64,000 nt of DNA from Pseudalkalibacillus hwajinpoensis (lineage in GTDB: Bacteria > Bacillota > Bacilli > Bacillales > Guptibacillaceae), in contig NZ_CP156674.1 of NCBI RefSeq assembly GCF_039851965.1, forward strand, positions 558,001-622,000. Reading direction: 5' to 3'. The notes beneath the pieces are model-generated. The model saw nothing but the letters and a program-made list of their open reading frames with translations, was not told the DNA's origin and did no database searches. Made by a program: the position numbers and the translations under genes. Shown piece after piece: positions 1 to 7,741 of the stretch. The number at the start of each line of letters is the position of its first letter. Position 1 is the stretch's first letter.

Positions 1-8
1 TCGAACAT
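1..8 (-). CDS. rsmH: 5' end of rsmH (16S rRNA m4C1402 methyltransferase), cut by the window edge
   Basis: Only the first codons are present. An ATG on the minus strand begins at position 8, a few bases after an AAGGTG ribosome site, and lies just downstream of the mraZ stop. In Bacillus the gene after mraZ is rsmH (mraW), and its product normally starts Met-Phe as here. The call rests on position and start context, not on protein sequence. Confidence 0.5.
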
Positions 9-41
9 AGTTACACCTTATCCTCATTCCATATTGACCTT

Positions 42-473
42 CTACAAATCAAAATCCATCATACTCTCCGCGATCTCTGAGAACGATTCTTCTGAGGCAT
101 TAAAATATTCTTCCCATACCGACTTATCCCAGATCTCAAGACGGTTCGAAACACCAATCACAACACATTCTTTCTCAAGCCCGGCATATTGACGTAACGT
201 TCCAGCAATATTTACCCTGCCCTGTTTATCAAGCTGACATTCAGTAGCACCTGAGAAAAAGAATCGGGTAAAAGCACGAGCATCTTTCTTTGTAAAAGGG
301 AGTGTTTTCATTTTCTCCTCAAGGACTTCCCACTCACTCATAGGATAGCCAAAAATACATTTATCAAGCCCGCGGGTGAGGACGAAGGTGTCACCAAGTT
401 CATCACGAAACTTAGCGGGGATGATCATTCTGCCTTTTTCATCAACAGTATGCTGATATTCCCCCATAAACAT
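42..473 (-). CDS. mraZ: Division/cell wall cluster regulator MraZ
   Basis: The 143-residue product has the standard MraZ length and two tandem SpoVT/AbrB-like half domains. Each carries the family's D-x-x-x-R signature, DEKGR at residues 11-15 and DKQGR at 82-86. MraZ is a ring-forming DNA-binding protein that, in the bacteria studied, represses its own dcw operon; the protein acts in the cytoplasm on the mra promoter region. The gene is first in the cluster, with rsmH starting about 34 bases after its stop, and a bshC terminator separates it from the upstream unit. The ATG follows a GGAGGGG-rich ribosome site. Phased GTGG repeats directly upstream suggest autoregulation. Identification is firm. 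Confidence 0.97.
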   Translation of the reverse strand: MFMGEYQHTVDEKGRMIIPAKFRDELGDTFVLTRGLDKCIFGYPMSEWEVLEEKMKTLPFTKKDARAFTRFFFSGATECQLDKQGRVNIAGTLRQYAGLEKECVVIGVSNRLEIWDKSVWEEYFNASEESFSEIAESMMDFDL

Positions 474-482
474 GGCTATTCT

Positions 483-540
483 CCACCCCTCCCACTTTCT
501 ACCTCTAAGTTACCACAACTCCCCACTTTTCACCACTAAA
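483..540 (-). promoter_or_regulatory. Phased GTGG repeats, probable MraZ operator
   Basis: On the minus strand the motif GTGG occurs with its plus-strand complement CCAC starting at 533, 523, 513, 492 and 483, with a degenerate GAGG near 502. The spacing is close to 10 bp throughout. MraZ of E. coli binds TGGGN direct repeats separated by 5 bp, that is a 10-bp period, so this array fits an autoregulatory MraZ box. It overlaps the mraZ ribosome site. Confidence 0.6.
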
Positions 541-562
541 AAATTAATTCGTACCACAATAT

Positions 563-592
563 AAAAATCCTGCTGTTCAGCAGGATTTTTAT
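563..592 (-). terminator. Terminator after bshC
   Basis: The arms AAAAATCCTGCTG and CAGCAGGATTTTT form a 13-bp hairpin with a 2-base loop, ending in a T run on the minus strand. It separates bshC from mraZ. Confidence 0.85.
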
Positions 593-619
593 TAAGAAAT
601 TATGAAATTAATTTTTACC

Positions 620-2242
620 TTACAAATGAACAATTTTGTGCCTTTCATTAAAAGAAAGCTCGAGATTCATTAAACGGTCCACAAAATCAGGACCATGCCA
701 GTTGAGATAATAGACGGCATTCCATTTACGTTCCTGAGGAGCACCCTCTGGTTTTAAAGCAAGTCCAATTTCATCAAATTTGGCAAGTTCGTTCTCGTGC
801 TTGTACTCAATCGAACTATAAAGTTTATTCTGGAGAAGATCGAGCTGCCTCTGAAGAAAGCGACCATTTTTCTCGGCGTACTTCATGAGCCCCCTATCTA
901 CAAGCTCTGTCAAATTACGAAGCTCCTGATGAATGGCTTCTACTTTTTCTTTTGCTTCTTTAAATGACCCACCAATCCCCACGTCGTCAAGATTGCTTAC
1001 ATAAGTATCTTTAAAAGGCCGAACACCTGAATTCAATACATCTTCAATTGAAAGGGATAAATCTGCTATGTGCTTTTGAATATGACGCTCAACAAACGTG
1101 AAGGTTAACCGCGGGACGATCACTGGCATTCTGAAATCGAATGCACGAAAAGCGGGTTTTAGCAATGCCCAGTAAGCCAATTCACCTGGACCTGCAACAA
1201 AAGCAAGTACAGGAAAAATGGCCTCCTGCATAATGGGGCGGGTCACGACATTATTACTTAATTCCTCTGGATGATCCTGTGCAAGCTTGTAAAGCTCCTC
1301 TTTCGTGAATACAGTATCGGTCGTTTTTCCTTTAAATCCACCTTCACTTCTTTCTAGAAGAATTCGTTCTCCTTTTACTTTAGCAAACAAATTAGCCTGA
1401 AATTCATCCAGATCTACACTAATTGGATACCCATCTTCACTAAGATGTGCTGCCTGCTTCAGTACCGCTTCATTAATTTCTTCATTGTGGTCAATCATTT
1501 TTTTGAACGCCTCGACCTGAAGCTCTCGGAAATCAGGGTTTCCTGAATCGACAAGCACCAGACCGTGTTTAGAGAACAGCTTTGTCATCATGTAACAAAA
1601 ATGATCTACAAACGTTTCTGATTTTGCCGTCACGTCTTCAAGCCATTGTTGAAGATCCTTTGTGAAAGACGTTTCCCCAAATCGATGCAGCATGTCGCGC
1701 GTCCAGGCATTAAGCGCCTCTCGATCAATGGAAATATCAGATAAAGCTTGCTTTCTTAATTGCTTCTGCGGGACCGCTTCTTTTTTCTCACGCTTCGATT
1801 CATACGTAAAAATGTGATTCACTTCATGAAAATCATGATCTTCACCCGCAATCCAAAACACAGGTATTACAGGGATGCCAAGCGCCTTTTCTTTCTCCTC
1901 GGCAAGTTTAATAACGGAGAGCGCTTTGTTAATTGTATAAAGCGGTCCCGTTAGGATTCCGGCCTGCTGTCCGGCTACGACTGTTACAGCCTCGACGCGA
2001 TTTAAACGTTTTATGTTGTCCATCGCCCGGTCATCCGCACCAAATTTTGCATTGAATGTGTCAAGGTGTCTCGTTAATGACAGCCGATCATGATGACGTT
2101 CCATCAACTCCTGATACCGCTGATCATATGATTCTTCGTGTTGATATGTATAATCAAAAAAAGCCGAGATGGTTTTCTTCTCAGCGATGTAATCTGTTGC
2201 AATTACATTTGCTCCTGGAAGGAAAGTTTCTGTGAGTTTCAT
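620..2242 (-). CDS. bshC: Bacillithiol biosynthesis cysteine-adding enzyme BshC
   Basis: The product of about 540 residues has the length of the family (B. subtilis BshC is 539) and is placed as in B. subtilis, immediately before mraZ. BshC is the putative cysteine ligase that adds cysteine to glucosamine-malate in the last step of bacillithiol synthesis, a cytoplasmic low-molecular-weight thiol of Firmicutes. A Rossmann-like core with family strings such as VAGQQAGILTGP and WIAGEDHDFHEVNH is visible in the N-terminal third, and the C-terminal part is coiled-coil rich. I chose the ATG at 2242 because AAAGGA lies about 10 bases upstream and the product then starts MKLTE, like the family; an in-frame GTG at 2266 has no ribosome site. 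Confidence 0.95.
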   Translation of the reverse strand: MKLTETFLPGANVIATDYIAEKKTISAFFDYTYQHEESYDQRYQELMERHHDRLSLTRHLDTFNAKFGADDRAMDNIKRLNRVEAVTVVAGQQAGILTGPLYTINKALSVIKLAEEKEKALGIPVIPVFWIAGEDHDFHEVNHIFTYESKREKKEAVPQKQLRKQALSDISIDREALNAWTRDMLHRFGETSFTKDLQQWLEDVTAKSETFVDHFCYMMTKLFSKHGLVLVDSGNPDFRELQVEAFKKMIDHNEEINEAVLKQAAHLSEDGYPISVDLDEFQANLFAKVKGERILLERSEGGFKGKTTDTVFTKEELYKLAQDHPEELSNNVVTRPIMQEAIFPVLAFVAGPGELAYWALLKPAFRAFDFRMPVIVPRLTFTFVERHIQKHIADLSLSIEDVLNSGVRPFKDTYVSNLDDVGIGGSFKEAKEKVEAIHQELRNLTELVDRGLMKYAEKNGRFLQRQLDLLQNKLYSSIEYKHENELAKFDEIGLALKPEGAPQERKWNAVYYLNWHGPDFVDRLMNLELSFNERHKIVHL

Positions 2243-2326
2243 TAAAATTTCTTCCTTTCTTGACACAAATGCGGTTCTCCGCCTATTTAATCCTTTGTTA
2301 GTATATCAAACTTCCTCACACCTACC

Positions 2327-2381
2327 AAAAAAAAAGCTTATGAGTTAGACCGAAACAATCCGGTGAACTAACCCGATAAGC
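2327..2381 (-). terminator. Terminator overlapping the end of the DUF3397 gene
   Basis: On the minus strand GCTTAT..GGTTAG pairs with CTAAC..ATAAGC around a long loop, followed by nine T residues. The stem begins inside the coding end of the upstream gene. Confidence 0.65.
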
Positions 2382-2728
2382 AATAACAAGAAATACCCTG
2401 TAGAAAACAATAAAAAATTAAAGCGCCATGCCCCTTTAATAACTTTTCGAATGTGGATGTCTTCTTTCGTTTTCCAGTGCAGAATAGTAAATCCTACAGC
2501 TGCTGAGATGATGAGAAGTAAGATGAGCCACAAGAAAGAGCGTCCGAACAATTCAATTGCAATGAAATGGACACTGAGGATAAAGAAAACAGTTGATAGA
2601 TCCACCGCAAGTCGAAAGGAAAATTTCTTCTTTCGCGTCATTTTCACCGTAATGATATACACGATATACCACGCAAGCAGAGGAACTGTGACTGCTGTTG
2701 CCACAATCCACGATACGATGTGCTCCAT
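2345..2728 (-). CDS. Small four-helix membrane protein, DUF3397 family
   Basis: The 127-residue product is almost entirely hydrophobic, with four predicted membrane segments separated by short basic loops (KMTRKKK near residue 29-35, HWKTKEDIHIRK near 84-95). Placement between a ketopantoate reductase gene and bshC, and the loop pattern, match the DUF3397 proteins found at this spot in many Bacillaceae. No function is known to me. It starts at an ATG behind AGGAG and follows panE by only 17 bases, so the two are probably co-transcribed. The terminator hairpin overlaps its 3' end. Confidence 0.75.
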   Translation of the reverse strand: MEHIVSWIVATAVTVPLLAWYIVYIITVKMTRKKKFSFRLAVDLSTVFFILSVHFIAIELFGRSFLWLILLLIISAAVGFTILHWKTKEDIHIRKVIKGAWRFNFLLFSTGYFLLLLIGLVHRIVSV

Positions 2729-2745
2729 GTTTAACTGACTCCTTT

Positions 2746-3621
2746 CTATCGGCTCTCTAACCCTTTAATACTCTCAAACACGAACCTTGAATAAGGAACA
2801 TCACTTCCACTTACCTCAGCTCGTTTCAGGATGAAGCCTGTAATTGCGTCGATCTCTGTTGAACGTCCTGCATTTAGATCAGCTAGCATAGATGACGTAT
2901 TCAGTGCCGTCCTTTCACAAACGGATTGCACGTTATTCAAGGAGGCTTCAAAGTCTAATCCAAGTACACGAGAAGATTCTCTTACTAATTCTCGCATAAT
3001 CGCGTAAAACCTCGCATTTGTTAATAAGGAACCATTTTGAACGCGATAAAGCCCTGTTAACGGATTAACAGCACAGTTAACAATGAGTTTTCTCGCGAGC
3101 ATTTGATACCAGTCTTTTTCGTAATAAATCGGGAAGTCTTTCATCGACAGATGTTGTAAGTCGTTTGGCAGCCCCGTAAAGGCGCTTACTCTTATAGCTC
3201 CTGCTCCAATATGCTCAACCGTCACGTCATCTCTTTTTATTGCTCCGTGATCAAGCACACCTACAAGAATGTTCTGTGAAAGAGTTGAAAGCTGTTCGAT
3301 GTGACCCATTCCATTTTGTATAAAAAGAAGGTCCGGTGAAAAGCCACCCCGGTAAGCTTCATGAATCTGCTCAATAATTGATGAGACATGGGGGGATTTA
3401 ACCGCCACAATAAGCAAATCCATCGGTTCCGCTGACAACCGAGATGAAGCTTGAATACAGACGTTTTTTCTCGTTTTTCCTATGTAATGGATGCCGTTAG
3501 CCGCTAATCTCTCCGCTTGCTCCCTGCGATGGCAGATCATGGTCACTTCATGACCTGACATGGAGAAATTCGTACCGAGAAGTAACCCAATCGCTCCAGC
3601 TCCAATAATCGATATCCTCAA
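2746..3621 (-). CDS. panE: 2-dehydropantoate 2-reductase (ketopantoate reductase)
   Basis: The protein (291 residues from the chosen start) would reduce 2-dehydropantoate to pantoate with NADPH in pantothenate and CoA synthesis. It has an N-terminal Rossmann fold with GAGAIG at residues 7-12 and the ApbA/PanE C-terminal helical domain, where NCAVNPLTGL and a late ST-E-I-DAI stretch fit the family's substrate site. This is the position of ylbQ in B. subtilis. The TTG at 3621 is preferred: the upstream in-frame GTG at 3633 lies inside the AAAGGTGGGG ribosome site. Related reductases of unknown substrate exist, so the exact substrate is inferred. Confidence 0.88.
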   Translation of the reverse strand: MRISIIGAGAIGLLLGTNFSMSGHEVTMICHRREQAERLAANGIHYIGKTRKNVCIQASSRLSAEPMDLLIVAVKSPHVSSIIEQIHEAYRGGFSPDLLFIQNGMGHIEQLSTLSQNILVGVLDHGAIKRDDVTVEHIGAGAIRVSAFTGLPNDLQHLSMKDFPIYYEKDWYQMLARKLIVNCAVNPLTGLYRVQNGSLLTNARFYAIMRELVRESSRVLGLDFEASLNNVQSVCERTALNTSSMLADLNAGRSTEIDAITGFILKRAEVSGSDVPYSRFVFESIKGLESR

Positions 3622-3701
3622 GCCGTTCCCCACCTTTTGTAGGTCAAATGAATCATGTATTACTTAAAGTGTAGCATATCTTTACCGCTTTCTTCATTAG
3701 A

Positions 3702-3732
3702 AAATCCCTTAACAGAAAAGTTAAGGGATTTC
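3702..3732 (-). terminator. Terminator of the acyl-CoA carboxylase operon
   Basis: AAATCCCTTAAC and GTTAAGGGATTT form a 12-bp stem with a 6-base loop just after the carboxyltransferase gene on the minus strand. Confidence 0.8.
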
Positions 3733-3740
3733 TCTCTGAT

Positions 3741-5273
3741 TTATACAGGATAAACTGGATGCTTCTTACTAGGAGCTGCTACTTCTTTTGATTCGTAATA
3801 AGAAAGGCGATCAACGAGCACCTCTCGAAGCTCACTTCCCGGGACAATGTCGTCCACGATAAGCTCTGAAGCAAGCTTATAGATATCGATATGCTCTTTA
3901 TATTCCTGATGCTTCTCTTTGACATACTCCATCCGTTCTTTAGGGTCTTCGATTGCATTGATCTTATTCGCATAAACCGCATTCACAGCCGCTTCAGGTC
4001 CCATAACAGCAATCTGTGCAGTCGGGAGCGCAATGCAGCAGTCAGGTTCAAACGCCGGTCCTGCCATCGCATATAAACCTGCGCCATATGCTTTTCTAAC
4101 GACAACAGAAATTTTCGGAACCGTGGCAGAGCTCATGGCTGCCACCAATTTTGCACCATGCCGAATGATACCCGCGCTCTCTACCTTCGTTCCAATCATA
4201 AATCCAGGCACATCCGCTAGGAAAATAAGTGGGATATGATACGCATCACAAAGCTGAATAAATTTAGCTCCTTTGTCGGCGGAATCAACAAACAGGACGC
4301 CACCCTTTACTTTAGGCTGGTTTGCGATCAATCCAACAACTCGTCCATCAATCCTTGCAAATCCGGTAATTAATTCTGGAGCAAATAGCTTCTTCATCTC
4401 AAAAAAACTTTCTCCATCAACAAGGGCATCAATGAGATCGTACATATTAAATGGCGCATTCTGATTCTCAGGTACAATATCTGTAATCGATTTTTCAAGT
4501 GAAGGCAATTGCCCTTCTAATTTCGGCGTTCGTTTGTGGAAATTGCCCGGAAAATAACCTAAATAAGCTCTTCCAAGTTTAATTGCATGCTCTTCATTTT
4601 CCGCTAGAACATCACCGCAACCGCTCGTAGTGCAATGCATTCTTGCTCCGCCCATCTGTTCAAGCGTTACTCTTTCCCCGATAACCTTTTCAGCCATTCG
4701 TGGCGAGCCGAGGTACATGGATGCATTTTTATCGACCATGACGACAATGTCACAAAACGCTGGTATGTACGCACCACCTGCTGCAGAAGGTCCAAACAAC
4801 AGACACACCTGTGGCACCATTCCAGACATTTTAACCTGATTATGAAAAATTCTTCCTGCTCCACGTCGATTCGGGAACATTTCAAGCTGGTCTGTAATTC
4901 TCGCTCCAGCTGAATCCACCAGGTAGAGAAGAGGAACTTTTAAACTCATCGCTGTTTCTTGAATACGGATTATTTTCTCTACTGTTCTTGCTCCCCATGA
5001 ACCGGCTTTGACAGTAGAGTCATTCGCCATGACGCACACTTTCTCACCATTCACTTTCCCAATTGCAGTTACAACCCCATCAGCTGGAAGATCCTTAGCA
5101 TGGTTATTGGCAAATTTCCCATCTTCTATATACTGGCCGTTATCAAATAACAGTTTTAAACGATCACGTACGAAAAGCTTATTTGTTTCTTTAAGCTTCT
5201 GGTGGTATTTCTCTGCACCACCAGAAGCAATTTCTGTCGCTTTTGTTTGCAGAAGTTCTTCAAGATGATTCAT
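3741..5273 (-). CDS. Acyl-CoA carboxylase carboxyltransferase subunit (YngE-like, propionyl/methylcrotonyl type)
   Basis: The 510-residue product is a full-length carboxyltransferase of the PCCB/MCCB/MmdA family, with two crotonase-like halves. The biotin-side half carries LVDSAGARI and GPSAAGGAYIPA, and the acyl-CoA half carries FLADVPGFMIG and the late GPEAAVNAVYANKI. Such subunits transfer carboxyl from carboxybiotin to an acyl-CoA. The last place in a three-gene operon after biotin carboxylase and a free biotin carrier makes a complete acyl-CoA carboxylase. Resemblance to B. subtilis YngE suggests propionyl-CoA or methylcrotonyl-CoA as substrate, but sequence alone does not settle this. 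An ATG at 5273 follows GGAGG. Confidence 0.9.
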   Translation of the reverse strand: MNHLEELLQTKATEIASGGAEKYHQKLKETNKLFVRDRLKLLFDNGQYIEDGKFANNHAKDLPADGVVTAIGKVNGEKVCVMANDSTVKAGSWGARTVEKIIRIQETAMSLKVPLLYLVDSAGARITDQLEMFPNRRGAGRIFHNQVKMSGMVPQVCLLFGPSAAGGAYIPAFCDIVVMVDKNASMYLGSPRMAEKVIGERVTLEQMGGARMHCTTSGCGDVLAENEEHAIKLGRAYLGYFPGNFHKRTPKLEGQLPSLEKSITDIVPENQNAPFNMYDLIDALVDGESFFEMKKLFAPELITGFARIDGRVVGLIANQPKVKGGVLFVDSADKGAKFIQLCDAYHIPLIFLADVPGFMIGTKVESAGIIRHGAKLVAAMSSATVPKISVVVRKAYGAGLYAMAGPAFEPDCCIALPTAQIAVMGPEAAVNAVYANKINAIEDPKERMEYVKEKHQEYKEHIDIYKLASELIVDDIVPGSELREVLVDRLSYYESKEVAAPSKKHPVYPV

Positions 5274-5302
5274 CTAGTATCCTCCTTCATTTTAATCTAG
5301 AT

Positions 5303-5316
5303 TGAGCGCTCGCTCA
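5303..5316. promoter_or_regulatory. Inverted repeat TGAGCG-CT-CGCTCA, possible TetR-type operator
   Basis: A 6-2-6 inverted repeat sits in the 53-base gap between the biotin carrier and carboxyltransferase genes. Repeats of this form are typical sites for TetR-family regulators of acyl-CoA metabolism. No such regulator gene is nearby and no promoter is evident beside it, so the assignment is tentative. Confidence 0.35.
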
Positions 5317-5326
5317 GCTATGATTC

Positions 5327-5539
5327 CTACTTAATGGTAACGAGTACATCGCCTTCGTTAACAAAATCTCCAACAGCCACTTTCACTTCAGCAACCGTTC
5401 CTTCTTCCACACCTTCAATTGGAATTTCCATTTTCATAGATTCAAGCATCACCAATTCCTGTCCAGATGTAACAGAATCTCCTTCTCCCACCATAACGTT
5501 TAATACTGTCCCTGCCATAGATGCTTTAATTTCTTGCAT
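5327..5539 (-). CDS. Biotin/lipoyl attachment protein (free-standing biotin carboxyl carrier)
   Basis: A single small biotinyl domain of about 70 residues makes up the whole protein. The biotin site is the lysine in LESMKMEIP near residues 32-40, and the usual paired glycine turns and the closing EGDVLVTIK are present. It would shuttle carboxybiotin between the biotin carboxylase encoded just upstream (13-19 bases away) and the carboxyltransferase encoded downstream. The ATG at 5539 is 9 bases from AAGGA; the ATG at 5545 would be only 3 bases from it, so I prefer the former. B. subtilis yngHB is the closest analogue. Confidence 0.9.
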   Translation of the reverse strand: MQEIKASMAGTVLNVMVGEGDSVTSGQELVMLESMKMEIPIEGVEEGTVAEVKVAVGDFVNEGDVLVTIK

Positions 5540-5558
5540 GTTCATCAGTCCTTTTTAT

Positions 5559-6899
5559 TTATTTTTTATGAACGAGTTTCTTAGCTAAATAGGAGGTCGA
5601 GTACTCGCCTTTCTTGAAGTTCTCATCCCTAAGCAGCTCTGTAAATAATGGCCCATTATGTTTAATGCCAGTTAGTGAAAACTGATCGAAAAAGTCCTGA
5701 GCTGTTTTGATTGTCTCATCACGCGCTGTACCACTTATAATAACTTTCGCAATCATAGGATCATAAAATGGAGATACGCTCGAACCACTCTCATATCCGG
5801 AATCAATTCGAACAAGATCCATCTTCGGAAAGTCCAGCGTCTCGATCTTCCCAGGAGAGGGCATGAAAGTGTGTGGGTCTTCTGCATATAACCTGAACTC
5901 CATACTATGCCCTGATGGAAAAATCTCTTCCTGTCTTAACGGCAGCTCTTTTCCTTCTGTAATCAATAGCTGCCACTCAACAAGATCGACGCCAATGGTT
6001 TCTTCGGTTATTGGGTGTTCAACTTGTAATCGTGTATTCATTTCAAGGAAATAGAAATTTTCATTTTCATCTACTACAAATTCGACTGTACCTGCATTTT
6101 GATACTTAACGTGCCTTGCAGCTTTAATCGCAGCTTCTCCAATTTTCGTTCGGGTGGACGATGATAGAAATGGTGAAGGCGTCTCCTCTACAACTTTCTG
6201 GTTCCTTCGTTGTATGGAGCAATCTCGCTCATAGAGATGAACAATGTTTCCGTGACTGTCTCCAACAATTTGAACTTCAATGTGTCTCGCATGATCAATG
6301 AATTTCTCAACAAACATGGCCCCATTACCAAAATAAGCCTTTGCCCTGTTTTGACTGGAAGCAAAAGCCTTTTCAAGCTCCTGGTCATTCTCACAGCGCT
6401 GCATTCCTATTCCGCCACCGCCAGCTGCAGCTTTTAGCATAATTGGATACCCGATTTCGTTTGCATACGAAATTGCTCCTGTGACATTTTCTATTTCAGT
6501 ACTTCCTGGCACAACCGGTACACCGGCTTCTACCATTGTTTTTCGTGCTGTAATTTTATCTCCCATCGCTTCGACCACATCAGCTGAAGGTCCGATAAAA
6601 GATATACCCATTTCTTCAACTTTTCTCACAAATGACGCATTTTCAGATAGAAAGCCATAACCAGGGTGAATGGCATCCACCTTTTCTTGCTGAGCGACCT
6701 TTACTATTTCTTTCTGGTTCAAGTATGATTTCACTGCAGGAGGATCTCCGATGTCATATGAATGTGTTGCTTGTTTAACATAGGGAAGCTCTTTGTCTGC
6801 ACTCGAATAAACAGCGACCGTTTCAATTCCTAGTCTACTGCATGTCCTTATAATTCGTTCAGCGATTTCGCCTCGGTTCGCAATCAGGATTTTTTTCAC
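5559..6899 (-). CDS. Biotin carboxylase subunit of acyl-CoA carboxylase
   Basis: The 446-residue protein is a complete biotin carboxylase: N-terminal MKKILIANRGEIA, an ATP-grasp domain with the glycine-rich lid KAAAGGGGIGM, the catalytic ERDCSIQRRNQK region, and EMNTRLQVEHPITEE, which holds the metal- and bicarbonate-binding residues. It carboxylates biotin on the separate carrier protein using ATP and bicarbonate. The gene leads the operon and starts at GTG behind GAGGGG. Because the same window has pyc, and a housekeeping accC normally lies elsewhere beside accB, I regard this as the catabolic (YngH-type) paralogue rather than the fatty-acid synthesis enzyme. Confidence 0.9.
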   Translation of the reverse strand: MKKILIANRGEIAERIIRTCSRLGIETVAVYSSADKELPYVKQATHSYDIGDPPAVKSYLNQKEIVKVAQQEKVDAIHPGYGFLSENASFVRKVEEMGISFIGPSADVVEAMGDKITARKTMVEAGVPVVPGSTEIENVTGAISYANEIGYPIMLKAAAGGGGIGMQRCENDQELEKAFASSQNRAKAYFGNGAMFVEKFIDHARHIEVQIVGDSHGNIVHLYERDCSIQRRNQKVVEETPSPFLSSSTRTKIGEAAIKAARHVKYQNAGTVEFVVDENENFYFLEMNTRLQVEHPITEETIGVDLVEWQLLITEGKELPLRQEEIFPSGHSMEFRLYAEDPHTFMPSPGKIETLDFPKMDLVRIDSGYESGSSVSPFYDPMIAKVIISGTARDETIKTAQDFFDQFSLTGIKHNGPLFTELLRDENFKKGEYSTSYLAKKLVHKK

Positions 6900-7071
6900 A
6901 CTCTCGCCCCTCTCGTCTTTACGGGTTGAAAACCCTTACATTTATCATATCATTAATTACGGATCACGTTTCAATAAATATTCAAATTATTCCTTTTAGA
7001 CTTTGTTTTTTGAAATAAAGAAAAATTTCGCGATTTCAGTTATAATGAAAGGGAAGGATTCATTTTCTATT

Positions 7072-7152
7072 AGGCTCTGTTAGTTACTATTGCTGAAACT
7101 ACCTTATTGGGTTGGAATGAACTAAATATCAACGACATTAATTAACAGAACC
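7072..7152 (+). repeat. Dispersed intergenic element, copy A
   Basis: The left end reads GGCTCTGTTAGT and the right end reads TATCAAC, 7 bases, ATTAACAGA, then CC, so the termini are imperfect inverted repeats. The same right end with identical 7-base spacing occurs at about 52401 and 54759. All copies are intergenic and in the same orientation. The nature of the element is unknown; it resembles a degraded miniature transposon end. Confidence 0.5.
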
Positions 7153-7198
7153 TTTTTATTAAGAGAAAATGAAAAGCTTATATGATGGAGGGGCCGCT

Positions 7199-7672
7199 AT
7201 GGTAGACTTGACAGTACGTCCACTTGTAATTAATTACAAAACTCTCGAAGAGTTTAAGAAATTTAAAGAGTTTGGTATTCAGGAGCTATCAATGATGGAG
7301 GATTTGCAAGATAACATCATCGAAAATGATAGTGAATCACCATTCTACGGTATTTATTTCGGAGATACTCTAGTCGCGAGAATGAGTCTGTATAGAATCG
7401 ATGGAAAATACGACCGTTATTTTGATCCACCACAGGATTATCTCGAACTATGGAAACTTGAGGTGCTTCCTCAATATCATAATCGCAGCTACGGTTCATC
7501 CCTGGTCAATTTTGCAAAAACCTTCAATGTCCCTGTTAAAACGAATGCAAGACAGGGATCGGGTGAGTTCTGGGAAAAGATGGGCTTCGAGGCTGTTACG
7601 TATCACCCAGAACGTGATCGAGGTGAAAATCCATATGTGTGGTATCCAGATGGCGTATCAGAGCAGGAGTAG
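7199..7672 (+). CDS. ylbP: GNAT N-acetyltransferase YlbP
   Basis: The 157-residue protein matches the YlbP family closely: it opens with MVDLTVRPLVINYKTLEEF and carries an acetyl-CoA binding GNAT core (WKLEVLPQYHNRSYGSSLV, where the usual Q/R-x-x-G-x-G/A loop is NRSYGSS). The substrate is not known. The ATG at 7199 has GGAGG 8 bases upstream and gives the family N-terminus; an in-frame ATG at 7169 would add ten residues and lacks a ribosome site. It lies between the carboxylase operon and gerR, convergent with gerR, and shares a bidirectional terminator with it. In B. subtilis ylbP is next to ylbO and ylbQ. Confidence 0.9.
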   Translation: MVDLTVRPLVINYKTLEEFKKFKEFGIQELSMMEDLQDNIIENDSESPFYGIYFGDTLVARMSLYRIDGKYDRYFDPPQDYLELWKLEVLPQYHNRSYGSSLVNFAKTFNVPVKTNARQGSGEFWEKMGFEAVTYHPERDRGENPYVWYPDGVSEQE

Positions 7673-7700
7673 TAGAAACACCTGCTCACTGCTAAAATAG

Positions 7701-7741
7701 TAAAGAAATAGGAGCGGCCAGTGGCCGCTCCTATTTCTTTA
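7701..7741. terminator. Bidirectional terminator between ylbP and gerR
   Basis: TAAAGAAATAGGAGCGGCC is mirrored by GGCCGCTCCTATTTCTTTA around a 3-base centre. The palindrome contains the gerR stop codon and gives T-rich tails on both strands. Confidence 0.85.
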
